A stretch of DNA of 64,000 bases from Candidatus Cloacimonadota bacterium (GCA_023954715.1 JAGSHD010000003.1:293059-357058); one strand, 5' to 3'. Shown: positions 27,179 through 37,448, counted from the stretch's first letter. Numbers and translations are program-made. Notes: generated by a model not told the origin, from the letters alone.

Positions 27179-28617
27179 ATCACTTAGTTTGGTTTAGAAA
27201 TGATTTAAGATTATGTGATCAACCGACTATAAGTAGTGCTATTTTAAGCGCTAAATCGTCAAACTCTAAGATAATTGCATGTTATATTGATTGCCCTAAG
27301 CAATGGTCAATGCATCATATGGCTCCAATTCGTCACGATTTTATTTTAGCTCGAGTCAAGCAACTTCAATCTGAACTAAAAGATTTAAATATAAGTTTTC
27401 TTATAAAAAGCGTTGATACTTATGATGATGTATCTCAGTGTTTAAGTGAGATATGTACAGCCCATCAAATCAGCGATCTCTACTTTAACGAAGAGTTAAT
27501 GATTTATGAGTTACAAAGAGATCAAAAAGTCATAGATACACTATGCGACGTTAAAGTACACAAATTTTATTCTGACTGCCTAATCAGACCAAATACAATA
27601 TTCACACAGCAAAACAATCCTTTTAAGGTTTTCACTTACTTTAAAAAGGAATGGTTAAAACAGTTGCCAACTGTGGATTTAATCCTAAAGCCAAAAGCTC
27701 TAAACCCAGATAACTTAATATCCAACAAGTGTAATTTAGACGTAGATTTTGATGAGTCCATAACAAAAATGTACCCTGTAGATGAAGCATCCATTTTACA
27801 GACCTTACGAGATTTTGTTCAGCAAAAAGTAAGTAGCTATGAGCAAAGCAGAGACTATCCCTCGCTCCAAGGTACATCTAAACTATCTCCATATCTAGCT
27901 ATAGGAGCATTAAGCCCTAAACAATGTTTGATGAGATTGTTTTATGAGTTTCCGAATGTTTTAAATGAGTTAAAAACAGGGCCTATGGTCTGGCTAAGTG
28001 AGTTAATATGGCGAGAGTTTTATAAGAGCACATTGGTTTCTTTCCCCAACACCATGAAGGGCAAAGCATTTTTAGATCATTTTGAAAACCTCCAATTTTT
28101 AAATAATAGAGCACTTTTTGATAAATGGTGTATAGGTCAAACTGGATATCCTATAGTAGATGCTGCCATGCGACAACTAAATCAAACAGGTTGGATGCAT
28201 AATAGACTTCGAATGGTAACAGCAAGTTTTTTGATCAAAGATTTACATATTGACTGGCGCTGGGGTGAAAAATACTTCATGCAGAAGTTGATCGATGGTG
28301 ATTATGCTGCTAACAACGGAGGTTGGCAATGGGCCGCGTCAACAGGTACAGACGCTGCTCCTTACTTCAGAATATTCAACCCTACAACCCAAGGAGAACG
28401 CTTTGATAAATCAGGCAAATTTATCAAACAATTTATACCTGAGTTGAAGGACATACCATCAAAATTTATACATAAACCACATGATTTTGCTACTAAAAAT
28501 AGTATTGAATTAGATTATCCTAAACCAATTGTGGACCATAAGGTAGCACGTTTACATACCTTGGATATGTATAAAGAAGCTAAATCACAATACTTATCTT
28601 TAAATCCAAAAAGCTAA
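27175..28617 (+). CDS. phrB: Deoxyribodipyrimidine photolyase (CPD class I)
   Basis: A 480-residue light-driven DNA repair enzyme that splits cyclobutane pyrimidine dimers using FAD and an antenna pigment. The N-terminal Rossmann antenna domain begins HLVWFRNDLRLCDQPTI. The C-terminal FAD domain carries the signature WMHNRLRMVTASFL followed by LHIDWRWGEKYFM, and NNGGWQWAASTGTDAAPYFR with the conserved Trp and Asn residues. Length is typical of class I. It overlaps the YbgA-like gene by four bases, and a Nudix gene begins five bases downstream; the three form one unit for DNA and nucleotide damage. Confidence 0.95.
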   Translation: MNHLVWFRNDLRLCDQPTISSAILSAKSSNSKIIACYIDCPKQWSMHHMAPIRHDFILARVKQLQSELKDLNISFLIKSVDTYDDVSQCLSEICTAHQISDLYFNEELMIYELQRDQKVIDTLCDVKVHKFYSDCLIRPNTIFTQQNNPFKVFTYFKKEWLKQLPTVDLILKPKALNPDNLISNKCNLDVDFDESITKMYPVDEASILQTLRDFVQQKVSSYEQSRDYPSLQGTSKLSPYLAIGALSPKQCLMRLFYEFPNVLNELKTGPMVWLSELIWREFYKSTLVSFPNTMKGKAFLDHFENLQFLNNRALFDKWCIGQTGYPIVDAAMRQLNQTGWMHNRLRMVTASFLIKDLHIDWRWGEKYFMQKLIDGDYAANNGGWQWAASTGTDAAPYFRIFNPTTQGERFDKSGKFIKQFIPELKDIPSKFIHKPHDFATKNSIELDYPKPIVDHKVARLHTLDMYKEAKSQYLSLNPKS

Positions 28618-28622
28618 ACTTT

Positions 28623-29021
28623 ATGACAGCATTAAATGTAGCTTTAGCAATAGTTATTAGAAATGGTCGGGTACTTGTTCAGCATCGTTTACGTGCAAAA
28701 CTCGGGATGGTTTATGAGTTTCCAGGTGGTAAGGTAGATTTTGGTGAAAGTATAGAAGAGGGCGCCAAAAGAGAGTTGTATGAAGAAACAGGCTTACAAG
28801 ATCTATTGTTTACAAAAAGTTATTCGTACACTAAGAAGGATAATACTACAATATCCTTCGTAATATTAAACTTAGCTCACTCATTACAAGAGCCCTTTGA
28901 AACTAACTCATTACGAAAACAAAGCTTTCACTGGTTAACTTTGGATGAGATACCCATATCCTCATTTCAAGAGTTAGACCAAAGCTTTATTCAGCAAGAG
29001 CTCAAAAAGTATATAAAATAG
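28623..29021 (+). CDS. Nudix hydrolase, MutT-like
   Basis: A 132-residue Nudix pyrophosphohydrolase. The full Nudix box is visible from residue 38 onward (GGKVDFGESIEEG followed by AKRELYEETG), including the catalytic REL-EE core. The opening ALAIVIRNGRVLVQHR and the closing FHWLTLDEIP resemble MutT/8-oxo-dGTPase proteins, which clean oxidised nucleotides. Co-transcription with photolyase supports a DNA-protection role, although other nucleoside diphosphate-linked substrates are possible. Its stop overlaps the left arm of a hairpin shared with the convergent clpB. Confidence 0.87.
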   Translation: MTALNVALAIVIRNGRVLVQHRLRAKLGMVYEFPGGKVDFGESIEEGAKRELYEETGLQDLLFTKSYSYTKKDNTTISFVILNLAHSLQEPFETNSLRKQSFHWLTLDEIPISSFQELDQSFIQQELKKYIK

Positions 29022-29047
29022 GGCACTACCTCAATTGATAATGCCCT
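29020..29047. terminator. Bidirectional terminator between Nudix and clpB genes
   Basis: AGGGCA (29020-29025, overlapping the Nudix stop) pairs with TGCCCT (29042-29047). The loop contains the palindrome TCAATTGA. It occupies the whole gap between the two convergent genes. Confidence 0.6.
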
Positions 29048-29052
29048 AAATA

Positions 29053-31632
29053 TTAAGCTATTTGTTTTAGATGTTTGTGACTAATACATATTTTTTGATC
29101 TTTAAAACTTAGAGTAACTTTGTCTCCTTCATTTAACTTAGAGCTTATAATCATCATAGCTAGTTCATCTAGAATTAATCTTTGAATCAGTCGCTTTAAT
29201 GGTCGTGCTCCAAAAGTTTTATCAAAACCAGAAATAGCTAGTTCATCCACTAGACTTTGATCAAAAGTCACATCAATTTGCTTGGCCTTTAACATTTGAA
29301 CCAAATCATCCAGTTGCAACAAAACAATATCAGCAATATGACTTTGATCCAATTGATTAAATACGATCGAGTCATCGATTCTGTTTAAAAATTCTGGTCG
29401 AAAAAAGTGAGATACTGAGTTCATAATAAAACTTTTTTGTTGTTGATAATCCTCCGGAAACTCTTCAAAAGCTTGATGGCCTAAATTTGAAGTCATTATG
29501 ATCACACAGTTTTTAAAGTTAACCACTCGTCCTTTTGAATCAGTTAAACGCCCGTCATCCAAAACCTGTAACAGAAGGTTGAAAACTTCTGGGTGTGCTT
29601 TTTCGACCTCATCTAGTAAAATCACTCCATAAGGGTTTCTACGTACGGCTTCGGTTAGTTGACCACCGTCGTCGTGTCCAACATATCCCGGAGGAGATCC
29701 AATCAATCTAGCTACCGAGTGTTTTTCTTGGTATTCACTCATATCTAGTCGAGTCATTTTACTTTCATCATCAAACAAAAACTCAGTTAATGATTTAGCA
29801 AGTTCGGTTTTTCCTACTCCTGTGCTTCCTAAAAATAAAAACGAACCAATAGGGCGATTGGGATCAGATAATCCAGCTCTTGATCTTCGGATAGCATTCG
29901 AAATTGACTTTACTGCTACATCTTGCCCAATAACTCTTTGCTTTATCTCATCCTCCATTCTAACTAACTTTAAGCTTTCTTCTTCTAGAATGCTCTCAAC
30001 AGGAGTTTTTGTCCATTTGCTGATAATTTTTGCTATATCTGCTTGAGTCACTTCTTCTTGTAAAAACTGCTTAGTAGATTGTACATCAGCTAGCTTTTCT
30101 TTAGCCTCTACTAATTTGGCCTCGGTCTCAGGAATCAAACCATATTGAATCTCAGCTACTCTATTAAGATTTGCCATACGCTCTTGCTGATCTCTTTCAA
30201 TTTTTAGATTTCCAATCTCTTTGTTGAGAGCTTTAATCTCTTCAATCACTTCTTTTTCGGCTCGCCAATGTAGCTCTAAACTTGAGTTCTCCTCTTTGAG
30301 TTCACTCAACTCCTTTTTAATTTTGTCTAACCTAAGTTTAGATTGAGAGTCCTTTTCTTTTTTTAAAGCAACTTTTTCAATTTCTAATTGTCGTATTCTA
30401 CGATGTAACTTATCTAAAAACTCTGGTTTAGAGTCAATCTCGATTCTAAGTAAAGCCGCAGCTTCATCCATTAAGTCAATAGCTTTATCTGGTAAAAATC
30501 GATCAAAAATATATCGACTAGATAATTCAACAGCCGCTACTACAGCGTTATCTTGAATACGTACCCCATGATGTATCTCGTAGTTTTCTTTGATTCCTCT
30601 TAAAATAGATATGGCATCATCAATATTAGGTTCGTTGACCATTATCGGCTGAAATCGACGCTCTAAAGCTGTATCCTTTTCAATATATTTTCGATACTCT
30701 TTAATGGTAGTTGCACCGATTGTTCGAAGATCACCACGAGCAAGTGCAGGTTTAAGTAAATTACTTGCATCCATAGCACCTTCTGTGGCACCAGCGCCTA
30801 CAATGGTATGAAGTTCATCGATAAATAGGATGATCTTTCCGTTGGACTCTTCTATTTCTTTGATTACTGCTTTGAGTCGGTCTTCAAACTCTCCTCGAAA
30901 CTTGGCACCAGCAATCAACGCTCCCATGTCTAATCCAAGTATGATTTTGTCATTTAAAGAGTCTGGTACATCGTTTTCAATGATTTTTCTAGCCAATCCT
31001 TCTACGATGGCAGTTTTACCAGTTCCGGGGTCTCCTACCAAACAAGGGTTATTTTTGGTTCTTCGAGAAAGAATTTGTAAAATCCTACGGATCTCATCAT
31101 CTCTTCCGATTACTGGATCTATTTTTCCTTTACTTGCCAAAGCGGTGAAATCTATACAGTATTTTTCTAAGACATTGTGAGTATTTTCAGGGTTTTGATC
31201 GGTCACGTTCTTTCCTCCTCTAAGTTCGAGTAGTTCTTTTAGGATCTGAGCCTTTTTGACTTTAAGTATATCGCTAATGATTGAATCGTCACTAATGATT
31301 AACAATAGGTGCTCCACACTAACAAAATCATCTTTCATAGACTTTGCTTCTGACTTAGCTAATACCAAACGTCTTTGTAGATTTTGCGAGAGTTGAGGGT
31401 TAGCCCCGCTAACGTGAGCCATTTGCGAAATCTTAGAGTCTACTTTGTTTAAAATAGTACTCTTATCAACAGATAGCTTTTTTAGAATATCAAGAGTAAA
31501 GCTATCTTTTTGATCTAATAATGAAGACAATAAATGGATACATTCAATTTGAGAGTGTTCTTTTTGTAGAGCTAACTCATAAGCTGAGTTAATTGCTTCT
31601 ACTGCTTTTGTAGTATATTGTTCAAAATTCAT
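29053..31632 (-). CDS. clpB: Protein disaggregase ClpB
   Basis: An 859-residue hexameric AAA+ chaperone that rescues aggregated proteins with the DnaK system. In order: N-terminal Clp domain (1-145; [15 protein letters not shown]); first AAA module with Walker A GDPGTGKT and the sensor region [15 protein letters not shown]; the long coiled-coil middle domain (about 405-525, Lys/Glu rich) that defines ClpB; second AAA module with [14 protein letters not shown] and [20 protein letters not shown]; and the C-terminal D2-small domain. The start at 31632 ([12 protein letters not shown]) follows AAGGAGAT; an upstream ATG at 31683 is not family-like. No CIRCE element or convincing sigma-32 promoter was seen upstream, only a weak AAACGT/ACGTTT inverted repeat near 31760-31776. 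Confidence 0.96.
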   Translation of the reverse strand: MNFEQYTTKAVEAINSAYELALQKEHSQIECIHLLSSLLDQKDSFTLDILKKLSVDKSTILNKVDSKISQMAHVSGANPQLSQNLQRRLVLAKSEAKSMKDDFVSVEHLLLIISDDSIISDILKVKKAQILKELLELRGGKNVTDQNPENTHNVLEKYCIDFTALASKGKIDPVIGRDDEIRRILQILSRRTKNNPCLVGDPGTGKTAIVEGLARKIIENDVPDSLNDKIILGLDMGALIAGAKFRGEFEDRLKAVIKEIEESNGKIILFIDELHTIVGAGATEGAMDASNLLKPALARGDLRTIGATTIKEYRKYIEKDTALERRFQPIMVNEPNIDDAISILRGIKENYEIHHGVRIQDNAVVAAVELSSRYIFDRFLPDKAIDLMDEAAALLRIEIDSKPEFLDKLHRRIRQLEIEKVALKKEKDSQSKLRLDKIKKELSELKEENSSLELHWRAEKEVIEEIKALNKEIGNLKIERDQQERMANLNRVAEIQYGLIPETEAKLVEAKEKLADVQSTKQFLQEEVTQADIAKIISKWTKTPVESILEEESLKLVRMEDEIKQRVIGQDVAVKSISNAIRRSRAGLSDPNRPIGSFLFLGSTGVGKTELAKSLTEFLFDDESKMTRLDMSEYQEKHSVARLIGSPPGYVGHDDGGQLTEAVRRNPYGVILLDEVEKAHPEVFNLLLQVLDDGRLTDSKGRVVNFKNCVIIMTSNLGHQAFEEFPEDYQQQKSFIMNSVSHFFRPEFLNRIDDSIVFNQLDQSHIADIVLLQLDDLVQMLKAKQIDVTFDQSLVDELAISGFDKTFGARPLKRLIQRLILDELAMMIISSKLNEGDKVTLSFKDQKICISHKHLKQIA

Positions 31633-31862
31633 AATGATCTCCTTTGTTAATTTACACATAGCTAAGTGCAAATAGAAGTCCAATAAAAATTGAACGGGTG
31701 AAAAACATCTCGAAACATGTACTACAATTAGATTTATGTCTTATCTAAGACTTTGACTAAAACGTAATTTGACGTTTATGTTTCAAAATATCGTTTCAAT
31801 TTGAACTAAATGTTTAATTGTGAATTTTGTAATAAAAAACAAACATAAATTATTGGTGATAG

Positions 31863-32252
31863 CTACTCTAACGCTTTTTGTTTTTGAGGAAGCCCATCAC
31901 ATAAGTCATAATAATCACCTTTTTCACTAACATAAATATGCTTGTCAATGGAAGCTTGGTTTGGAGAGTCTATGGAGCCCATAGCTACTGCCGTCCAATC
32001 ATGGTGGATTGGCTCCCAAAACAGAGATGATCCACAATGTTTACAAAATCCACGTTTGACTTTATTTGATGACTGGAACCATTTGATATTAGACGTGCCC
32101 TCAATATTAATACTTGATTTAGAGATATCAGCAGATACAAAGTAGTGGCCAGAGTGTTTTCTACACTCAATACAGTGGCAAGCATCGATTTGGGAGAGAG
32201 GACTATCGATTGTGAATATAACTGCTTTACAAAGACATGAACCATTATGCAT
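31863..32252 (-). CDS. GFA/CENP-V family zinc protein (copy 1)
   Basis: A 129-residue member of the glutathione-dependent formaldehyde-activating/CENP-V fold. The zinc ligands are visible: CLCKAV near the N-terminus, CHCIECRKHSG, and FCKHCGSSLFW. The fold binds one or two zinc ions. Some members act on S-hydroxymethylglutathione, but most, including this one, have unproven activity. The start at 32252 (MHNGSCLC) follows AAGGAGT. It is the last gene of a three-gene minus-strand set, and two more GFA genes occur in this window at 51518-51913 and 62691-63143. Confidence 0.85.
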   Translation of the reverse strand: MHNGSCLCKAVIFTIDSPLSQIDACHCIECRKHSGHYFVSADISKSSINIEGTSNIKWFQSSNKVKRGFCKHCGSSLFWEPIHHDWTAVAMGSIDSPNQASIDKHIYVSEKGDYYDLCDGLPQKQKALE

Positions 32253-32262
32253 TTTTGACTCC

Positions 32263-32904
32263 TTAGGATCCATCGCTTAAACAGGAAGCTGAGTGGCACT
32301 TAGACTTGATAAAGTCGTTTAAGCATTGTAACAGAGTTATGAAAGCAAAAGAAAGTCCACAAAGATGATAAATGAAATATAAGCTACCCATGCCACGATA
32401 TAGAAAAGACTCCTGTAAGAGGTTGATCCCGACTAAATTAATGAATGTGATTGGTGTACAAATAACAATAGCGAAATACAGTTGTTTTCTTCTCTTTAAA
32501 GATGATTTTTGAGAGGAGAAAAACTTATAATATCTATAATGCAAATAGATGACTAAACAGTAAGGTAGCATAAAAAAGGAATGTAGTGTCTTAAAGTTTA
32601 TGACAAAAAGTTGAGTAATAATAAAGGGTAACACAAGTATAGCGCAGTAAGCCCAGGTATTGAAAACTTGAATTAGTGCCTGACGTGGTGAACGAAAGAT
32701 GGACAATGAAACAATAAGTGGTATTAACCCACTACAGTAAAATACCATAAGGTAAAAGTACGAATAAAACCGTGCTTTATAAAAATGTGCTAGGTAAGGA
32801 TCCAAAAAGAATGGTGACAATAATAATATATGACCGGTAAACAAAATCAGTCTAGATTCTAAGAACGTAAGTTTAGAGATGTTAAAGACTTTTTCAAAAA
32901 ACAC
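32263..32904 (-). CDS. Polytopic membrane protein, unknown
   Basis: A 213-residue protein with about six hydrophobic helices (for example ILFTGHILLLSPFF, YLMVFYCSGLIPLIVSLSIF, CAILVLPFIITQLFVI, GMGSLYFIYHLCGLSFAFITL). The GTG start at 32904 lies two bases beyond the stop of the upstream gene, so translation is probably coupled. No family is recognised. A GFA gene follows ten bases downstream. Confidence 0.6.
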   Translation of the reverse strand: MFFEKVFNISKLTFLESRLILFTGHILLLSPFFLDPYLAHFYKARFYSYFYLMVFYCSGLIPLIVSLSIFRSPRQALIQVFNTWAYCAILVLPFIITQLFVINFKTLHSFFMLPYCLVIYLHYRYYKFFSSQKSSLKRRKQLYFAIVICTPITFINLVGINLLQESFLYRGMGSLYFIYHLCGLSFAFITLLQCLNDFIKSKCHSASCLSDGS

Positions 32905-32906
32905 GA

Positions 32907-33626
32907 TTAATCTTGGCCAACCTCTGAATAGTAGCTTAAATTAAACTTTTTCTGAAACTCTAGATTAGGGTATGCATCATACCAATTCATTCCACAAAAC
33001 AAAGCATGTAAAGAAAAATGTGCAAAATCTTCCAAGCTAGCAATTCTTTTTAAGCAAAACTCATTTAAACAATATACATTATCCATAGAATCATAAAGTA
33101 TCGAGTGTCCACTAGTATCATTTTGTAATATAAAGAGGTCTTGAGGCATATTTAGTTTTAGATACTCACTATATGTATCCACCCCAAATAGCCAAGGTAG
33201 CAAATTGTTAGGGTCACCACTTTGGACTAAATAATTAACAGTATAATTGCCATATCCTCCTCCATCTAAAATGGCACCCGAATAATTAAGTTGATTTTGA
33301 ATTGAATAAGTATCATTTGAAACGATAAGTTTCATACCAATAAGCGGAGTTAAATCATGAGGAAAGTGTAATAAATGAGTTGGTTTTACTGGAAATACCA
33401 AAGAATAGCTTTGATTGTAATAGGATCTATCAGTAGATAGGTTAATTACATGGTAGTCTTGATTATTATGTAAAATTTGATAGGGCTTAGTTTTCAAAAC
33501 ATTAATCAATCTATCCCAAACCGGCCAATTTTTTTTGTTTGATTGAATGTCATTTACAAGTTTAGGATTTGTATTTTCAAAGGTGGTTGCCATTTTTCTG
33601 CCATAAGTATATGAAGATTGGATCAT
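32907..33626 (-). CDS. Hypothetical soluble protein
   Basis: About 239 residues from ATG 33626, or 228 from the ATG at 33593 (MATTFENTNPK), which has a better purine-rich leader. It is rich in Asn, Tyr and Leu, with a Gly-rich turn (AILDGGGYGNYTVNYL) and no signal peptide or membrane helix. No family is recognised. The size, charge pattern and coupling to the next two genes resemble small immunity or cargo genes of accessory regions, but that is only contextual. Confidence 0.55.
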   Translation of the reverse strand: MIQSSYTYGRKMATTFENTNPKLVNDIQSNKKNWPVWDRLINVLKTKPYQILHNNQDYHVINLSTDRSYYNQSYSLVFPVKPTHLLHFPHDLTPLIGMKLIVSNDTYSIQNQLNYSGAILDGGGYGNYTVNYLVQSGDPNNLLPWLFGVDTYSEYLKLNMPQDLFILQNDTSGHSILYDSMDNVYCLNEFCLKRIASLEDFAHFSLHALFCGMNWYDAYPNLEFQKKFNLSYYSEVGQD

Positions 33627-34165
33627 GATAGCATGGTGGGTGGGCTATAAACTACAAATGTTTAATCAAAGGGTACAATGCAGAAAAACTAAAATGTCTA
33701 ATTTTACTTTGAGAGTCAAACTGGCTGATTTACAATATCAAGGTACTTATGAGGTGTATTGCAAAAGTCTTAATTCTTTGGTCTACCTTGATAATTTTAA
33801 TATATCCTTTTACAATGTGGCTTTCTATCATTTAGACAATATTTCATAGTATAGTCGTATATGTTATGATTTTTTTTCTTTTCCGACTATTTTCGAAAAC
33901 ATAAGAAATATATGTGTTTGCTTCATTAATTTGTTCAAAATAAGAAAAACTGAGACTTTTTTGGGAAGGGTTTATCACATAAAATAATAAGTAAACCAAC
34001 CGTATGAAATTCACATCTTATAACGTATTTTGCATATTTACTATTTTATAAATTCATTACTTCAATAGAAATTATTGCTAAGAGTTTATTATAGTTGTTT
34101 TTTTAATAGTATATTCGTGAAGATTAATGCCTCAATCAAATAGTGTCACTTTAAGGAGTTTATAG
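33627..34165. other. 540-base noncoding region
   Basis: A long AT-rich gap between a minus-strand gene and the CidA/CidB pair. Short frames in it look like chance. It should hold promoters for both directions, but I can point to no clear promoter, RNA gene or repeat. The last bases (TTAAGGAG at 34151-34158) are the ribosome site of cidA. Confidence 0.5.
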
Positions 34166-34516
34166 GTGTTAAAAGGAATTATTACACTTTTAGTTTTTCA
34201 ATTTATAGGTGAATGTATTGCAATACTGTTTGGACTACTAGTACCGGGCCCTGTAATAGGTATGGTTTTATTACTTACTTTTTTAATACTTAGAAAAAGT
34301 AGTTTTGAAAGTTTAGATGATGCTGCAGCTATTCATCTTCGATATTTACCATTGCTATTTATTCCGGCAGCTATGGGAATAATCACGCAAGCAGACGTGA
34401 TTTCAAAAGAGCTTTTGGCAATCGTGATTGCTCTTGTTTTAGGTACTATAATAGCCCTTGCATTTAGTGCAAAATTAATGGACTATTTAATTGTAAAACA
34501 AGAGGAGAAAAAGTGA
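34166..34516 (+). CDS. CidA/LrgA family holin-like membrane protein
   Basis: A 116-residue inner-membrane protein with about four helices. The opening ITLLVFQFIGECIAILFGLL and the conserved VPGPVIGMVLLLTFL match the CidA/LrgA family, holin-like proteins linked to control of murein hydrolase activity, programmed lysis and, in some bacteria, export of pyruvate or other overflow metabolites. The GTG start at 34166 has AAGGAG seven bases upstream. The gene ends in GTGA, where the stop overlaps the GTG start of the partner gene by four bases. The pair is therefore one operon, as in other bacteria. Confidence 0.88.
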   Translation: MLKGIITLLVFQFIGECIAILFGLLVPGPVIGMVLLLTFLILRKSSFESLDDAAAIHLRYLPLLFIPAAMGIITQADVISKELLAIVIALVLGTIIALAFSAKLMDYLIVKQEEKK

Positions 34517-35223
34517 ATTTTGAAGCTCTTATAGAATATATTTCATCAACTTCACTAATCTGGCTAATATTAACCATCGCTTCGTTTCAATTAGGTATTA
34601 TTGTATATGAACAATTTAATAAACACACCTTATTGCAACCGATTATAATCTCCAGTGCAATTGTAATGAGTGCACTTTTAATCACAGGTTTTGCTTATGA
34701 AGAGTATTATAAACATGTAAAGATAATTCATTTTTTCTTGGGTCCTGCAACAGTTGCTTTAGCTTTGCCTCTATTTAACAATTTGAAGCATGTTAAAACA
34801 CTGTTTATACCTATAATGATCACGCTTATTGTTGGAGGAGTTGCTTCTGTTTTAATAGCAGTTGGACTACTTTGGATTTTAGATGCAAATATCCCTACAA
34901 TTCTATCTATGACAACAAAATCTATAACTGCACCAATTGCCATAATTACATCTGAACAAATTGGAGCTATTCCTTCACTAGCAGTTAGTTTTGTAATTAT
35001 CACAGGAATCATTGGTGCATTATTCGGAACATCTATCTTTAAAATAATTAACGTAAAACATGATATTTCAAAGGGTTTTGCATTAGGATTGATTTCTCAT
35101 GGAATAGGGACAGGAAGAGCAGTAGAGATAAGTGAAAAAGCAGCTGCATTTTCTGCTCTTGCAATGGGATTATCTGGAATATTTACTGCAATACTTTTGC
35201 CTATAATAATAAGTATCCTTTAA
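34513..35223 (+). CDS. CidB/LrgB family membrane protein
   Basis: A 236-residue partner of CidA with about seven helices. Family blocks are FLGPATVALALPLFNN, TTKSITAPIAI and GLISHGIGTGRAVEISEKA. CidB/LrgB proteins work with CidA/LrgA in the inner membrane in control of lysis or in pyruvate and glycolate-type transport. The GTG start lies within the last four bases of cidA. No LytSR-type sensor or LysR regulator is present beside the pair, so its control is not evident here. Confidence 0.88.
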   Translation: MNFEALIEYISSTSLIWLILTIASFQLGIIVYEQFNKHTLLQPIIISSAIVMSALLITGFAYEEYYKHVKIIHFFLGPATVALALPLFNNLKHVKTLFIPIMITLIVGGVASVLIAVGLLWILDANIPTILSMTTKSITAPIAIITSEQIGAIPSLAVSFVIITGIIGALFGTSIFKIINVKHDISKGFALGLISHGIGTGRAVEISEKAAAFSALAMGLSGIFTAILLPIIISIL

Positions 35224-35298
35224 AAAATTAGTTGGTAGAACCGAATTGCTTATTAGAGACTATATTAGACAGGTGAGCTGTATCGTGGGGAGATAAAT

Positions 35299-35697
35299 GT
35301 GAATAATAAAGACTTGATTGCAAAAGCAGCAAGCTATGTAAATAGTACAAAAACTGAGGGTGGCTTATTGGGCGATGTTGCTTGCGCACTCATTTCAAAA
35401 AGTGGAGTAATTTATGTGGGAGTCTGTGCTAGTGTAGGATCAAACACATTTTGTGCTGAAACCAATGCTATTGGCTCTATGATAAGTGAAGCAGAGTTTG
35501 AAATAAAAAAAATTGTAGCAGTTTGGAAAAACGAAAAAGATGAAGTCTTTGTTATTTCTCCGTGTGGAAATTGTAGACAGCTAATGTATGAAGTTCATCC
35601 TAACAATTTACAAACAATTGTGTTGTTAGATAGAGACAAAGAGATCAGTCTAAAAGATCTGTTACCTCATTATAGCTCTTGGAAAAAGCAGGACTGA
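35299..35697 (+). CDS. Cytidine deaminase-like (blasticidin-S deaminase group) enzyme
   Basis: A 132-residue zinc deaminase. The two catalytic motifs are FCAETNAIGSM (Cys as zinc ligand, Glu as proton shuttle) and SPCGNCRQLM (two Cys ligands). This all-Cys arrangement is that of tetrameric cytidine deaminases and blasticidin S deaminases. It could salvage cytidine or inactivate a nucleoside antibiotic. The GTG start at 35299 follows GGGAGATAA. A P-loop kinase gene begins four bases after its stop, suggesting a two-gene nucleotide-related unit. Confidence 0.87.
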   Translation: MNNKDLIAKAASYVNSTKTEGGLLGDVACALISKSGVIYVGVCASVGSNTFCAETNAIGSMISEAEFEIKKIVAVWKNEKDEVFVISPCGNCRQLMYEVHPNNLQTIVLLDRDKEISLKDLLPHYSSWKKQD

Positions 35698-35701
35698 TAT
35701 T

Positions 35702-36223
35702 TTGGACAAAGTGAATAAAATATTAATGTTGGGATGCAGTGGTGGTGGAAAGTCTACCATATCCAATCAACTCTTTAACATATTAAACATACCGGTTTTG
35801 CATTTGGATATCTTTTATTGGAAAGAAAACTGGGTTGCAACTCAAACTGACGAATGGAGAGAAATCGTAAAAGATCTCTTGAAAAAGGATCAGTGGATCA
35901 TGGACGGGACTTTTTCAAGTACTTTTGACTTACGCTTTCCGGAGGCAGATTTAATCGTTGTATTAAAAAGACCAAGACTATTATGCCTGTATAGAGCGAT
36001 TACACGATTGTTAAAATACGATAAAGTTAAACGTAGATTAGATATGGCACAAGGATGTGAAGAAAAGTTTGATCTAGACTTTTACAAATACATCTGGAAC
36101 TTTAACAAGGTCCATTATCCACGAATCGAAACTGCGATCAACCAATATGAATGCCATGATAAACTTGTACTATTAGAGACTCAAAAGGATATTGATTTGT
36201 TTTTAGAAAGTTTAACTGTATAA
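35702..36223 (+). CDS. P-loop nucleotide kinase-like (FlaR/topology-modulation group)
   Basis: A 173-residue adenylate-kinase-like P-loop protein. Walker A is GCSGGGKST at residues 11-19, and the lid/base region reads LHLDIFYWKENW and WIMDGTFSSTFDLR. The latter is typical of proteins annotated as DNA topology modulation protein FlaR, whose actual function is uncertain. The start is TTG at 35702; a GTG at 35711 is an alternative. It lies just behind the deaminase gene and faces a minus-strand secreted protein gene. Confidence 0.8.
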   Translation: MDKVNKILMLGCSGGGKSTISNQLFNILNIPVLHLDIFYWKENWVATQTDEWREIVKDLLKKDQWIMDGTFSSTFDLRFPEADLIVVLKRPRLLCLYRAITRLLKYDKVKRRLDMAQGCEEKFDLDFYKYIWNFNKVHYPRIETAINQYECHDKLVLLETQKDIDLFLESLTV

Positions 36224-36243
36224 GTAATGTGTAAGAATAAGTT

Positions 36244-36918
36244 TTACTCGAACTTAACGTTGACCTCCGCATCAAGATAGTAAAATCTTGATAAAGGAGA
36301 GTCTAGTTCGTATTTTAAAGAGTTTAATCCTGAACCAGATACCTTGATTAGGTCACTTACAGTGCTTTGATATTTCTGTATTTTTTCAGTGAATTTCTGT
36401 ATCAGTTCCATATGAATTTTTGATTCATTGGATATCCCTGTGTACACTTCACTTACTTTAACATTCGTCTTTTCAAGAATGTTAAACTTTTGTATAGCGT
36501 TATTCAACAGGGTACAAATCTCAAAATAATTTTTCGAGACATCGCCTATTTTATAGCTAAACTTAAACTGAATTTGAAAAGGCATTGAATACTGAATTTG
36601 AGTCTTAGAACTGAATATTAAACCGTCTTTTTCTCGTTTCGATAAATGGGTTTTTAATCTAATCACAGTGACGTCTAAGTTAAACTTTTTTGCAATATCC
36701 TTGGCTTGTTTAATATATTGGGATATAGCTTTACTCGACTTTCTAGTATCATTATCTACGTGTTTTAAAATCAAGTTGAGTGAGACAGAGTCAATTGGCA
36801 CGCTTTTGCCGAATGGTTTTGAATTATGAAATATGAAATCATTGTAACTGCGATAACCACCACCAGCGAAACAATTATAGTTTAGGGCTAAAATAGATAA
36901 TAGTAAAATCACCTTCAT
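36244..36918 (-). CDS. Exported protein, possibly SIMPL-like
   Basis: A 224-residue protein with a signal sequence (MKVILLLSILALNYNCFAGG). The start at 36918 follows GGAG; the frame extends upstream to 36954 without support. The body alternates strands and helices. Phrases such as AISQYIKQAKDIAKKFNLDV and the ending RFYYLDAEVNVKFE are reminiscent of SIMPL/YggE periplasmic proteins, but I see no decisive motif. The product is most likely periplasmic. It stands alone with its own promoter region. Confidence 0.55.
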   Translation of the reverse strand: MKVILLLSILALNYNCFAGGGYRSYNDFIFHNSKPFGKSVPIDSVSLNLILKHVDNDTRKSSKAISQYIKQAKDIAKKFNLDVTVIRLKTHLSKREKDGLIFSSKTQIQYSMPFQIQFKFSYKIGDVSKNYFEICTLLNNAIQKFNILEKTNVKVSEVYTGISNESKIHMELIQKFTEKIQKYQSTVSDLIKVSGSGLNSLKYELDSPLSRFYYLDAEVNVKFE

Positions 36919-36986
36919 AAAATCTCCAATATTTACATTATAATGATTAAGCATCTTATCACTTGCACACTACAGGTTCAAGAAAG

Positions 36987-37448
36987 CTAGTAGTCGTTGA
37001 CTACAACTTTAGGCGTTGCAACAATATTTCTAACTAAACGGCAAGACTTGAAACACTTCGAAAGTATCCCATAATCAAATTCACTATAAAGATAATCACA
37101 AGAATTTTCATGAAAACGATAAAATACAATAGCTCCGCTCTCATCACATATTATAATGTCATGAGGCAAGTCTTTTACTTTCAATAGCTTAAAGGCAGTC
37201 AGAGTATTTTCATTGAATGATACCAACCAAGGAACATCTAAACCATCGGGTTCTCCATGGCAGTTGATTACACGTTTATGAGTCTCTTGTATTGGTATTG
37301 ATTTAATACTTACACTAAATTTTTTTAGTAGTTTAATAGAATAATCCGGCTCGAAAAAACAAAATAGATCAGAAGTACATGATGACTTTTTCAAATATGC
37401 TAAAACGTCACCGTGGACTTCATAAAGTGAAATACTATTTATCACCAT
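36987..37448 (-). CDS. Hypothetical protein
   Basis: A 153-residue soluble protein with seven or eight Cys residues and no signal peptide (opening MVINSISLYEVHGDVLAYLK). A segment HDIIICDESGAIVFYRFHEN looks like a beta-hairpin core. No family is recognised. The start has only a weak ribosome site. Together with its neighbours it belongs to a run of short, unrelated genes. Confidence 0.5.
   Translation of the reverse strand: MVINSISLYEVHGDVLAYLKKSSCTSDLFCFFEPDYSIKLLKKFSVSIKSIPIQETHKRVINCHGEPDGLDVPWLVSFNENTLTAFKLLKVKDLPHDIIICDESGAIVFYRFHENSCDYLYSEFDYGILSKCFKSCRLVRNIVATPKVVVNDY

Noticed and set aside
31633..31862. CIRCE or sigma-32 promoter for clpB
   Set aside because: No TTAGCACTC/GAGTGCTAA repeat; the best sigma-32-like match was too poor to claim.
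33625..33849. Small open frame on the + strand
   Set aside because: No ribosome site, low-complexity composition, and it lies in the promoter gap of a divergent gene.
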